Part shown: one piece after another, positions 1-6,990 of the stretch
Layout of the letters: every line of letters starts with the position of its first letter
Position numbering within the stretch: the stretch's first letter is position 1
Program-made: the position numbers and the translations under genes
DNA from: an uncultured Collinsella sp.
GTDB lineage: Bacteria; Actinomycetota; Coriobacteriia; Coriobacteriales; Coriobacteriaceae
Assembly: GCA_934675795.1 (NCBI GenBank)
Contig: CAKURW010000024.1
Location: forward strand, 1 to 24,643
Length of the DNA stretch: 24,643 bases
Reading direction: 5' to 3'
Notes under the pieces: model-generated
Told to the model about the DNA's origin: nothing
The model's database searches: none
What the model saw: the letters and a program-made list of their open reading frames with translations, nothing else

Positions 1-42
1 CGAATCAGAACGTCATAGGTTCGAATCCTATACGCCGCACCA
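1..42 (+). tRNA. tRNA-Arg(ACG), 5' part outside the window
   Basis: The first 42 bases are identical to the last 42 bases of the complete tRNA-Arg at 201-277. They begin inside the anticodon and run through the variable region, the T-arm (ttcgaat loop), the acceptor strand acgccgc and an encoded CCA end. The 5' half lies outside the window. An intrinsic terminator follows. It is probably an intact gene in the full genome, but only the 3' half is visible. Confidence 0.9.
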
Positions 43-54
43 ATTGAGTTTTAA

Positions 55-79
55 GCCTCCGGAAACGGGGGCTTTTCTT
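55..79 (+). terminator. intrinsic terminator of the first tRNA-Arg
   Basis: Stem gcctccg (55-61), loop gaaa, stem cgggggc (66-72), then ttttctt. Nearly the same hairpin follows each of the three tRNA-Arg copies (55, 291 and 481), so the repeat unit is tRNA 3' end plus terminator. Confidence 0.85.
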
Positions 80-159
80 ATATCGCGATGCGTCGAAGAT
101 CGCATCAAGTGGTCACAAATGAGTAAAAATCAAATTTGATAACTTTTTTCGAAAAATGC

Positions 160-188
160 TTGACCTATATTCAGTTGATGTGCATAAT
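160..188 (+). promoter_or_regulatory. promoter of the complete tRNA-Arg gene
   Basis: A -35 box TTGACC (160-165) and a -10 box CATAAT (183-188) are separated by exactly 17 bases. The -10 ends 12 bases before the mature tRNA 5' end at 201. The surrounding stretch (120-190) is clearly more AT-rich than the genes. Confidence 0.65.
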
Positions 189-200
189 AATCATCAAGTC

Positions 201-277
201 GCGGCGTTACCTCAGCTGGATAGAGGGTCTGACTACGAATCAGAACGTCATAGGTTCGAATCCTATACGCCGCACCA
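201..277 (+). tRNA. tRNA-Arg(ACG)
   Basis: A complete cloverleaf can be drawn. The acceptor is gcggcgt/acgccgc, the D-stem cctc/gagg, the anticodon stem tctga/tcaga with loop ctacgaa (anticodon ACG), and the T-stem atagg/cctat with loop ttcgaat. The discriminator is A and CCA is encoded. The ACG anticodon is normally edited to ICG by TadA and then reads CGU, CGC and CGA. The total length is 77 nt with CCA. Confidence 0.95.
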
Positions 278-290
278 ATTGAAATTGAAA

Positions 291-317
291 GCCTCCGGCG
301 ACGGGGGCTTTTCTTTT
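291..317 (+). terminator. intrinsic terminator of tRNA-Arg
   Basis: Stem gcctccg (291-297), loop gcga, stem cgggggc (302-308), then ttttctttt. It is the second copy of the terminator seen at 55-79. Confidence 0.85.
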
Positions 318-332
318 ATGCCGCCACCGCAT

Positions 333-467
333 GGATTCGAACCTCGGTCGAGGCGCGGGCGTAAAGAAAACGCGGAGCGTTTTTAGCCCGCGGGCGAGCG
401 CGCCGGCAGGCGGGCGAAGCCGGTGCGGATCCGCGCAGCGGATGCGCGGAATCCTATACGCCGCACC
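333..467 (+). pseudogene. broken third tRNA-Arg copy with GC-rich structured insert
   Basis: Bases 449-467 (gaatcctatacgccgcacca starts at 448/449) match the T-loop 3' half, T-stem, acceptor strand and CCA of tRNA-Arg(ACG). The 5' three quarters of the tRNA are missing. In their place stands a GC-rich segment that begins with ggattcgaacct (333-344), the exact reverse complement of the tRNA-Arg T-arm at 252-263. The segment contains a strong hairpin, cgcgggc (354-360) with gcccgcg (386-392), enclosing aaaacgc/gcgtttt, followed by further self-complementary GC-rich sequence up to 448. The usual tRNA-Arg terminator follows. No functional tRNA can be folded here. Whether the insert is a mobile palindromic element or the product of recombination between tRNA copies is not decided by the sequence. 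Confidence 0.7.
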
Positions 468-480
468 ATTTGAGATTAAA

Positions 481-507
481 GCTCCCGGCAACGGGGGCTT
501 TTCTTTT
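481..507 (+). terminator. intrinsic terminator after the tRNA-Arg remnant
   Basis: Stem gctcccg (481-487), loop gcaa, stem cgggggc (492-498), then ttttctttt. It is the third copy of the tRNA-Arg terminator and is retained although the tRNA before it is broken. Bases 508-631 downstream hold only the ribosome binding region of the next gene, and I see no convincing promoter there. Confidence 0.8.
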
Positions 508-631
508 ACGCCAGCTTGAGTGCTTTCGTCCAAAGGGACGATTTCCTGTCGACTCGTGTAAGATTCCGAGTAGATGTCGCGACTTATTCGCGACCACTCC
601 TTCTTCAAGCGACCGATCAGGGTGATATTCC

Positions 632-3073
632 GTGGCAGAGCGTCCGACATACAAGCTCAGGTTTCTCGATCCCAAGAAGCGCTTTCCGGCGATGCCCGAG
701 CAGCCTGCGGGACGCTCATATGGCGTGGTCTGGAAACTCTTTGGCGAGGATCAGCATGAATCTTGTTATGTCGTCGAATTCGTTGGCAAAAGCCATGTGT
801 CGCTTTTGGGCTACGTAAGCGTTTCGGGTGAGGTGTACAAGGTGGACCGCCCCATCAGCGAGGCTCCGCTGCCCAACGATCCCGACATGGAACTGGTCCT
901 TGACGAGTCGGACTCCGGTATTGGTGAGATTATGGTGAGGGGAGCAAACGGCACGATGCGCGCGTGCGCGCGAACCGTCGGCTCTCCCGAAGGTCCCATG
1001 CGCGAACAGTCCGATCACGAGACATGGAATTCGACCCGCTCTCTTCCTTACGGTGAGTTCATGGCATCGATGTTCCTGCGCTACGTGATATTCGCTGACT
1101 CCGAAAATACCATTGCGAGCACGGCGGACGCCGACGGACTCGACGAGGGTATGCAAAACGTTGTCGACAAGATCAAGCTCGTAAAGTTGCCCGAGCCGGT
1201 CGAGGTGTTTTTGGGCTTTAACACGGCACCGCTCCCCGATGCTATCGAGACGCTGCTTTACCGCGTTGACCATGCCGAGAATCCGAGCGGTATCGAGCGC
1301 TATGCCGCCGCCCTTATGAGCGAAATTGACTTGCCCCGCCTGCGCACCATTGCCGCCAAGTCCGAAATGAGCCTAGCGCGCATCGACCGGTCAAAGCTGT
1401 TCTATCTCAATTTTGATCGTAGCCTGCTGGACCAGGACGAGATTGACATGCTGCTTGCCATCGAGTGCCGTCTCAACCGCCTCTCCGGCATCCTTGAGCG
1501 CATCGGGGCCGGATTGGTCCCTGCGGCATCCTCGCCGAGCCTTGAGGGCTGCGCGCTCTTTGATGCGTGGCATATCGCCAAGACGACCAACGATGTTCCC
1601 CGACTGCTCGATACGGCTTCGAGCGATAACCCGTGGGGCAAGCCGGGTACGGTGGCTTGCCAGCCGGGCGGCGAGTGGGACGTGCGCACCCGTTTTGCGC
1701 GAATCGTTGAGGCGCTCAACGTGGTCACGCGGCTCGACTATACCTATCGGGCAAACGTTGCCGAGGGGATTATGCTCGTTCGGTTTGGGCAGTCTGTCGT
1801 TGATGCCATGCCGCAACGTGAATACGACGCTCAGGATGACGCCTGGCGCGAGCTGGACGAGGACACGCGGGCGATCTGGGCCGCGGAGCACGATGCGCGC
1901 GTGGCACTCACGCTTGCGGCAGCGTGTTTTGCCGCGGGCACCTGCATCACGCGCTGCTATGTGCAGATTGCTGCTCCCGACAGTGAGCAGGGCGAGCGCG
2001 TTGTCGCAACGTATTTCTTTGGGCGCGCGGCCTATCTGGCCGATTGCGTGCCTGTCGCCAAGGATCTTGAGAGCATGGACATGGACGATATGCCGTGCAA
2101 GCGTGTGCTTGAGGCGTATGAGTCAACCGCTCCGGAGACGATTGAGCCTGCGGAGGTTCATGCTCGTCCGCGTGATGACCATCGCACGCTGCCGCCGGCG
2201 CTGCGCAATCTGCTGCTTGCCGATACGGCTGACGAGTTGGAGGTCATGGAAGAGGACGACGACCCATACGTGGCCCGTGTTGTTGAATTGCGCGAGCAGG
2301 CAAAAGTCGACCGTACAGGTGCTTTTGAAGGTTTTTCCCGTCTTGTTGAGGAGTTGGAGGCCAAGTGCGCCGTCGCCGAGCTTTTGGCGACAGGTCCGGT
2401 TCAAACGCAGTTTTGCGATAACCAGCTGGTGCGCATGGTGCTACCGGTGTTGGAAGAAGACCGCTCTGTGCGAATCCTTCGTGCGCCCGATGCGCTGTAC
2501 TTTGCCCAGCACGAGATCTGCAGCTTTTACGCCGAGCAGGAGGACTTTGAACGAGCACTGCCCGAGGTGCGCCATCTTTACGATCTGGCGCGCTCGTCCA
2601 TGCAGTCGCACTTTGCGCTCATCAACGTGCTTGCGCGTCTGGAGCGCTTTGACGAGATTATCGAGGTGGCGCGCCACGGCCTACGTATTGCCAGCGATCG
2701 TTCTGCAATCGGCTACCTGTTCTATCGCTTGGCGTTTGCCTATTGGAATTGCGATCAGCTCGAGCTCGCGTTGGCGTGCTACCGCCTCGTGCCGCGCGGC
2801 GAGGAGTCGGGTAGCAACGCGCTGGAGGAAATGCAGGGCCTTATGAACGAGATGGGTGTCAATGAGCCGCCGACGTTCGAGGAAGCGGTCGAGACCATCC
2901 ACAAGGCTGGACTAGAGCTGCCGCCAGTGTCCGCCGTGACGAATCAGCTGGCAGATGCCGCTGTGCAACTGGTCGACAACGGTTTCTTTTTCCTGGCGCG
3001 CGGTTGTATCTTCCAAATGTGGCGCACCATGGGCAACGATGAGCTCGGCTCCCTCAATCGCTCGCTGGGGTAG
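632..3073 (+). CDS. hypothetical protein with C-terminal TPR-like helices
   Basis: I do not recognise a named family. The 813-residue product appears cytoplasmic: there is no signal peptide and no membrane segment. The N-terminal ~110 residues are rich in beta-type sequence. The middle is mostly helical and acidic, with a run of acidic residues near 540-550 (EEDDD). Residues about 618-725 look like TPR-type helical pairs; the repeated A-x-x-Y/F pattern and phrases such as ERALPEVRHLY and ELALACYRLV support this. The GTG start at 632 is chosen because a purine-rich caggg lies about 9 bases upstream and no downstream start has a better site. The gene stands alone, between a tRNA-Arg remnant and a tRNA-Ser. 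A scaffold or protein-interaction role is only inference from the TPR-like part. Confidence 0.8.
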   Translation: MAERPTYKLRFLDPKKRFPAMPEQPAGRSYGVVWKLFGEDQHESCYVVEFVGKSHVSLLGYVSVSGEVYKVDRPISEAPLPNDPDMELVLDESDSGIGEIMVRGANGTMRACARTVGSPEGPMREQSDHETWNSTRSLPYGEFMASMFLRYVIFADSENTIASTADADGLDEGMQNVVDKIKLVKLPEPVEVFLGFNTAPLPDAIETLLYRVDHAENPSGIERYAAALMSEIDLPRLRTIAAKSEMSLARIDRSKLFYLNFDRSLLDQDEIDMLLAIECRLNRLSGILERIGAGLVPAASSPSLEGCALFDAWHIAKTTNDVPRLLDTASSDNPWGKPGTVACQPGGEWDVRTRFARIVEALNVVTRLDYTYRANVAEGIMLVRFGQSVVDAMPQREYDAQDDAWRELDEDTRAIWAAEHDARVALTLAAACFAAGTCITRCYVQIAAPDSEQGERVVATYFFGRAAYLADCVPVAKDLESMDMDDMPCKRVLEAYESTAPETIEPAEVHARPRDDHRTLPPALRNLLLADTADELEVMEEDDDPYVARVVELREQAKVDRTGAFEGFSRLVEELEAKCAVAELLATGPVQTQFCDNQLVRMVLPVLEEDRSVRILRAPDALYFAQHEICSFYAEQEDFERALPEVRHLYDLARSSMQSHFALINVLARLERFDEIIEVARHGLRIASDRSAIGYLFYRLAFAYWNCDQLELALACYRLVPRGEESGSNALEEMQGLMNEMGVNEPPTFEEAVETIHKAGLELPPVSAVTNQLADAAVQLVDNGFFFLARGCIFQMWRTMGNDELGSLNRSLG

Positions 3074-3124
3074 TAGCGAAAACTGCAAGGAGGAAAGGCC
3101 ACTGAACAATTAGAAAATTCCCTC

Positions 3125-3153
3125 TTGCCCAACTTCGACTGTTTGGTTACTAT
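3125..3153 (+). promoter_or_regulatory. promoter of tRNA-Ser
   Basis: A -35 box TTGCCC (3125-3130) and a -10 box TACTAT (3148-3153) are separated by 17 bases. The mature tRNA begins 15 bases after the -10. Confidence 0.65.
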
Positions 3154-3167
3154 AGAACGGCTGTTAC

Positions 3168-3258
3168 GGAGAGCTGACCGAGAGGCCGAAGGTGCTCGCC
3201 TGCTAAGCGAGTATGCCCCAAAAGGGCATCTGGGGTTCGAATCCCCAGCTCTCCGCCA
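3168..3258 (+). tRNA. tRNA-Ser(GCT)
   Basis: The acceptor pairs ggagagc with gctctcc. The anticodon stem ctcgc/gcgag encloses loop ctgctaa, giving anticodon GCT for AGC/AGU codons. The long class II variable arm (tatgcccc/gggcat) typical of serine tRNA is present, as are the T-arm with ttcgaat and an encoded CCA after discriminator G. The length is 91 nt. The gene has its own promoter and terminator. Confidence 0.95.
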
Positions 3259-3274
3259 GTATGAATTGAAAGAA

Positions 3275-3297
3275 GGGCTCCATTTGGGGCCCTTTTT
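3275..3297 (+). terminator. intrinsic terminator of tRNA-Ser
   Basis: Stem gggctcc (3275-3281), loop attt, stem ggggccc (3286-3292), then five T. It lies 16 bases after the tRNA CCA end. Confidence 0.85.
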
Positions 3298-3312
3298 GCT
3301 ATCAAGAACGTA

Positions 3313-3330
3313 AGCTGGGGATTCGAACCC
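3313..3330 (-). repeat. inverted copy of the tRNA-Ser T-arm
   Basis: These 18 bases (agctggggattcgaaccc) are the exact reverse complement of 3233-3250, the T-arm and start of the acceptor strand of tRNA-Ser. They lie 62 bases beyond that arm, past the tRNA terminator. A comparable 12-base inverted T-arm (333-344) follows the tRNA-Arg at the other locus. Confidence 0.85.
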
Positions 3331-3332
3331 TC

Positions 3333-3365
3333 AAAAAAGGAGGCATCCTTTCGGACGCCTCCTTT
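3333..3365 (-). terminator. intrinsic terminator of dacA
   Basis: The stem is aaaggaggc (3336-3344) with gcctccttt (3357-3365). Read on the minus strand, it follows the dacA stop and ends in a run of T (the A-run at 3333-3338). Only the minus strand has a long T-run, so it mainly serves dacA. Confidence 0.85.
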
Positions 3366-3389
3366 CAGTGGGCTTATTATTCTTGCGCC

Positions 3390-4730
3390 CTACACCTTAG
3401 GAGCCTTGGCGACGGTCTCGCTTTCTGCTGTGAGCGGGCGGTTGTCGATGCGACGGCCCAAGCGATCGAGCTTCACAAGGAGCCATTCAATGGGATTCGG
3501 CCCTGCGCCTTCCTCGTCGGCAACTAGGTCCATGACGGCGATCTTGGTGCCGTCCTGCTTGAGCGTGACGCTACCCACCTTGTCGCCCACATGCACCGTG
3601 CCCGAAAGATCGTCGTAGCTAATCTTTTCGGTCACCTTGCCGGCAAGGGAAAACACGGTCGCTTGCGCCGTGGAATCGGCGAGTGTGGCGTCGATCGTCT
3701 TATCCGTCCAGTCGGTTTGACCAATGCGCGCCATAAGCGGGTTGCCGTTGGCGGTCTTTTCCTGCGTGTTGGCGATTGCGACCGTCACCTTGTGGCCGTA
3801 GTACCAGTTGGCAAGGCTGGCGGTATCGGTAAAGCGCTGGTCGGTGGTGGTGGAGTTCAAAATAACAGTGTAGATCTCGTCGCCGTCGCGGTTGTAGGCG
3901 CTCGTGAAGCAGTAGCCCGCGTCGTCGGTGGTGCCGGTCTTGCCGCCAATGTTTCCGTCCTGACCGAGCAAAACGTTGTGCGTGTCCATGGAATGCGAAT
4001 GGTCGGTGCCGTCGGCGCCCGTGACCTCGATCCAGGAATCCTCGCTCGCTACGACCTCGCGGATCGTGTCGTTTTTCATGGCCTCCTGCATCATCAGCGC
4101 TACGTCGTGTGCGGTTGAGTGCATATTGCCAGCCCACTCATCAAAGTCCAGACCATGCGGGTTTTCAAAAAGCGTACCGGTGCAGCCGAGCTTCTTAGCG
4201 CGCTCGTTCATGGCCTTCACAAAGGTTGCCTCGGCGTCTTTGGTCTTAGGGTCGATCTTCTTGCCCACATATTCGGCGAGCACGACGGCGGCGTCGTTGC
4301 CCGAGGGAATCATCAGGCCGCGCAGTGCCTGCTCCACGGTAAGCTCGTCACCTTCGAGCAAGCCGGCGGTCGAATTACCCACGGTGGCTGCGGCGTTGCT
4401 CACCGTGACCTTCTCGTCCATCTTGCAATTTTCGACGGTTAGGATTGCGGTCATGACCTTGGTGATCGAGGCGATTTTAACCTGCTCATCGGCGCCGCGC
4501 CCATAGTAGACGGTGCCGTCTTTGCCCATGACGAGCGCATTGGTCGCATCGATATCGGGCAGATTTTCGGCCGTGATGCCGCGCGCATCGGCGGTTTTGC
4601 CGCAAACATTGTCGGTCGTGAGTACTTGGGCGCCGGCGACGGTGGGCACGCCAGCGGCAAGGGCGATAGCGCAGACAAAGCCGGCGGCAAGCTGAGCTGA
4701 GCGCTTTGCAAAAGAGGTGAGGGACTTCAC
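3390..4730 (-). CDS. dacA: serine-type D-Ala-D-Ala carboxypeptidase (PBP5-like, peptidase S11)
   Basis: Trims the terminal D-alanine from peptidoglycan pentapeptide stems outside the cytoplasmic membrane. The three penicillin-binding motifs are present in order. With the GTG at 4730 as residue 1, they are SITK (Ser about 88, acyl-enzyme nucleophile), SGN (about 143-145) and KTG (about 264-266). A signal peptide (basic start, then hydrophobic AAGFVCAIALAAG ending at VAGAQ) lies at the N-terminus. The C-terminal ~100 residues resemble the PBP5 C-terminal beta domain followed by a possible amphipathic anchor (EWLLVKLDRLGRR). The frame stays open upstream to an ATG at 4799 and a TTG at 4841. I prefer GTG 4730 because it puts the signal peptide at the very N-terminus and because a -10-like TATACT lies inside the longer frame. 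The gene is divergent from the VanRS-like operon. Function is confident, the exact start is not. Confidence 0.92.
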   Translation of the reverse strand: MKSLTSFAKRSAQLAAGFVCAIALAAGVPTVAGAQVLTTDNVCGKTADARGITAENLPDIDATNALVMGKDGTVYYGRGADEQVKIASITKVMTAILTVENCKMDEKVTVSNAAATVGNSTAGLLEGDELTVEQALRGLMIPSGNDAAVVLAEYVGKKIDPKTKDAEATFVKAMNERAKKLGCTGTLFENPHGLDFDEWAGNMHSTAHDVALMMQEAMKNDTIREVVASEDSWIEVTGADGTDHSHSMDTHNVLLGQDGNIGGKTGTTDDAGYCFTSAYNRDGDEIYTVILNSTTTDQRFTDTASLANWYYGHKVTVAIANTQEKTANGNPLMARIGQTDWTDKTIDATLADSTAQATVFSLAGKVTEKISYDDLSGTVHVGDKVGSVTLKQDGTKIAVMDLVADEEGAGPNPIEWLLVKLDRLGRRIDNRPLTAESETVAKAPKV

Positions 4731-4769
4731 AGATTTCGCTTTCGACGGGATGGTCTCTTCTGGAACTAG

Positions 4770-4798
4770 AGTATATCGTTTGCCGGCGTCGGCGATCA
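4770..4798 (-). promoter_or_regulatory. possible dacA promoter
   Basis: On the minus strand a -10 box TATACT (complement of 4770-4775) lies about 40 bases before the preferred GTG start. The -35 at the right distance (TGATCG, complement of 4793-4798) is poor. If real, the promoter excludes the longer dacA frames. Confidence 0.35.
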
Positions 4799-4901
4799 TC
4801 GCGTGCGTGCGTGGCCCACATCCGCGCCCGAACGGGCACAAGGGTGCTTAAGGCCGACTTAATCACCCACGCTTGTTGTGTGTGGCGTGCGTAGCCTCGG
4901 G

Positions 4902-4920
4902 CATAATGGAGCGCGAGAGG
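4902..4920 (+). promoter_or_regulatory. -10 box and ribosome binding site of the VanR-like gene
   Basis: A good -10 hexamer, CATAAT (4902-4907), lies 20 bases before the start codon, giving a very short leader. A TTGTGT at 4876-4881 is a possible -35, but the spacing of 20 is too long to be convincing. The ribosome binding site gagagg (about 4915-4920) is well placed. Confidence 0.4.
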
Positions 4921-4927
4921 AGCACGC

Positions 4928-5623
4928 ATGAACGAGCGCATACTGGTAGTTGATGACGAGAAGGCCATCGCCGACTTGGTTGGTATCTACCTTACAAAAG
5001 AGGGCTTTGATGTCCAGATTGCCTATAGCGGGGCCGATGCTGCCAAGGCGATTTTGGAGCAGGAGTTCGATTTGGCGCTGCTAGATGTCATGCTGCCCGA
5101 TATCGATGGGTTTGAGCTGCTGCGTACGATCCGTTCCAGCCATACCTATCCCGTGATCATGCTGACGGCGCGCGATGCCCAGCAAGACAAGATCGGGGGC
5201 CTTTCGCTTGGCGCGGACGATTACGTGGTTAAGCCGTTCCGTCCGCTGGAGCTCATCGCGCGCGTGCACGCTCAGCTTCGCCGCTACACCAGCTACGGTA
5301 GCCGTGCACAGGCGGCCGAGTCGCCGACCATTCAGCTCGACGGCTTGGAGATCAACCGCGACGCTCGTTCCGTGACGGTGGACGGTGCACCGGTACGCCT
5401 CACACCCACCGAGTATTCAATCTTGCTGTATCTGGTCGAGCATCGCGGCAGCGTGGTGGCCGTGGAGGACCTGTTCCGCGCGGTGTGGAGCGAGGATTTT
5501 ATGCCCGGCTCCAACAATACGGTGATGGTGCACATTCGCCACTTGCGCGAAAAAATCGGCGACGACGCACAAAAGCCACGCTTTATCAAAAACGTCTGGG
5601 GCGTCGGCTACATAATCGAATAA
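4928..5623 (+). CDS. OmpR-family response regulator, VanR-like
   Basis: A DNA-binding response regulator of 231 residues, the usual length. The receiver domain (about 1-120) has acidic pocket D9/D10, phospho-acceptor D53 in LLDVMLPDIDG, T80 and K102. The winged-helix DNA-binding domain (about 130-231) ends with the typical GVGYIIE. The purine-rich gagagg site upstream supports the ATG at 4928. The partner kinase starts 25 bases after its stop. The closest recognisable group is VanR, by recognition of sequence pattern only. With dacA divergently transcribed next door, control of cell-wall enzymes is a reasonable inference. No vanH, vanA or vanX gene is in the window, so this is not evidence of glycopeptide resistance. 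Confidence 0.9.
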   Translation: MNERILVVDDEKAIADLVGIYLTKEGFDVQIAYSGADAAKAILEQEFDLALLDVMLPDIDGFELLRTIRSSHTYPVIMLTARDAQQDKIGGLSLGADDYVVKPFRPLELIARVHAQLRRYTSYGSRAQAAESPTIQLDGLEINRDARSVTVDGAPVRLTPTEYSILLYLVEHRGSVVAVEDLFRAVWSEDFMPGSNNTVMVHIRHLREKIGDDAQKPRFIKNVWGVGYIIE

Positions 5624-5648
5624 CGCCTTTGATGGTGGGGAAGTGGAT

Positions 5649-6887
5649 ATGACAAAAGACGATAGGCAGGCATTCGAGGTGCCCGATCGACTCTTTGAAT
5701 ACGTGAGGTCGGTCGTCGACAACCGCGCGCTTGCAACGGTGCTGCTCTTTTTGCTGAGCCTGCTGCTGATTGGCATCGATAACATCGCTGGAATCTTGGC
5801 GGTGCTGCTTGTCGGCTTTTTGCTGATCGATCGATTTGAAATCGTACGCCGCTGCGTGGTGATTGGCGGTGCCGCGTGGGCCATGACGTTGGCGATTGGC
5901 GCCATGGCACTCGGCGGCATCGAAGGGCCGGTGCTGTTCGATGCCGGCTTTGTATTCAACATGCTTGGCTTTGTGCTGGCGCTTGCCGTGTGCGCGCTGT
6001 TCTTTTGCGGCCGCGCCCTGTACTACCAGGGCTACGAGCAGGGCGAGCAGCATGCCGATTGTGTGCTGGCCGCTCGTATTCAAGATCGCCTGATCGATCA
6101 CCCCGACACCTGGGACAACATTGACGGCGACTTCTTGGAGGTCGAGGGCGCCCTTAACCGCGTGCGTGACCGTGAGCACAAGGTGCAGCAAGCTCTGCGT
6201 GACGAGTCTCATCGCAAGGACGATTTGGTCACGTACTTGGCACATGACCTACGCACCCCGCTTGCCAGTGTGGTGGGCTATCTTTCGCTGCTGCAAGAGG
6301 CTCCCGAGCTGCCGGTTGAGCAACGTGCGCACTTTACGGGCGTGGCGCTCGACAAGGCGCACCGGCTCGATGCACTCATCGAAGAGTTCTTCGATATCAC
6401 GCGCTTTGACTTCCACGATATCGTGCTCACGCGCGGCTATGTTGATCTGGGGTTGCTGCTGGCTCAGGTGGCTGACGAGTTCTATCCCATCCTCAACGAG
6501 CAGCATAAGGAAGCCCAAGTTGATATTCGCGAGGACCTGACGGTGCTCGTGGATGGCGACAAGATGGCTCGCGTGTTCAACAACATCATGAAAAACGCTG
6601 TCGCCTATAGCTATGAGGGCTCGACTATCACGATCGAGGCCGGGCGCCAAGACGATGGCAGCGTGCGCGTGCGCTTTATCAATCAGGGCGATCCTATCCC
6701 TGCGGCTAAGCTCAAGGTGATCTTTGAGAAGTTCTATCGCCTGGATGCGGCGCGTGCGACCAATCGCGGCGGCGCTGGACTGGGGCTTGCCATCGCCAAG
6801 GAGATCATCGCGGCACACGGCGGTACCGTTGCATGTGAATCGACGCCCGAACACACGATATTCACCATCGAGCTGCCCGCCGCATAG
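5649..6887 (+). CDS. membrane sensor histidine kinase, VanS-like
   Basis: Partner of the preceding regulator. From the ATG at 5649 it has 412 residues. The N-terminal part has about four hydrophobic segments (roughly 26-43, 45-62, 68-89 and 101-122) with very short loops, so it probably senses within the membrane rather than through a large extracellular domain. The phosphorylated His is in LAHDLRTPLASV (about H199), the N-box is FNNIMKNAV, and the ATP lid is GGAGLGLAIAKE. The H-box resembles that of VanS. A GTG at 5643 is in frame, but the ggggaa at 5637-5642 sits 6 bases before the ATG and overlaps the GTG region, so the ATG is preferred. There is no terminator between this gene and the regulator, so they form an operon. 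Confidence 0.9.
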   Translation: MTKDDRQAFEVPDRLFEYVRSVVDNRALATVLLFLLSLLLIGIDNIAGILAVLLVGFLLIDRFEIVRRCVVIGGAAWAMTLAIGAMALGGIEGPVLFDAGFVFNMLGFVLALAVCALFFCGRALYYQGYEQGEQHADCVLAARIQDRLIDHPDTWDNIDGDFLEVEGALNRVRDREHKVQQALRDESHRKDDLVTYLAHDLRTPLASVVGYLSLLQEAPELPVEQRAHFTGVALDKAHRLDALIEEFFDITRFDFHDIVLTRGYVDLGLLLAQVADEFYPILNEQHKEAQVDIREDLTVLVDGDKMARVFNNIMKNAVAYSYEGSTITIEAGRQDDGSVRVRFINQGDPIPAAKLKVIFEKFYRLDAARATNRGGAGLGLAIAKEIIAAHGGTVACESTPEHTIFTIELPAA

Positions 6888-6990
6888 CCAGCGTGCCCTT
6901 ACAAACACTTGACAATGCGCTCACGTGCATATGAGCCGCGATTTCTACTATCGATACTGCTGAATTGATATCGATGTGGAGGTATGCGGT

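Noticed and set aside
3087..3093. Strong ribosome-binding-like aaggagg after the 813-residue protein gene
   Set aside because: No start codon with a meaningful reading frame follows; the next in-frame triplets reach a stop within a few codons and the tRNA-Ser begins soon after.
4928..6887. Vancomycin resistance locus
   Set aside because: Only VanRS-like regulators and an ordinary PBP5-like dacA are present; vanH, vanA-type ligase and vanX are absent.
6909..6914. Perfect -35 TTGACA upstream of pstB
   Set aside because: No acceptable -10 lies 16-19 bases downstream; TACTAT at 6946-6951 is too far away. Mentioned under pstB, not listed as a promoter.
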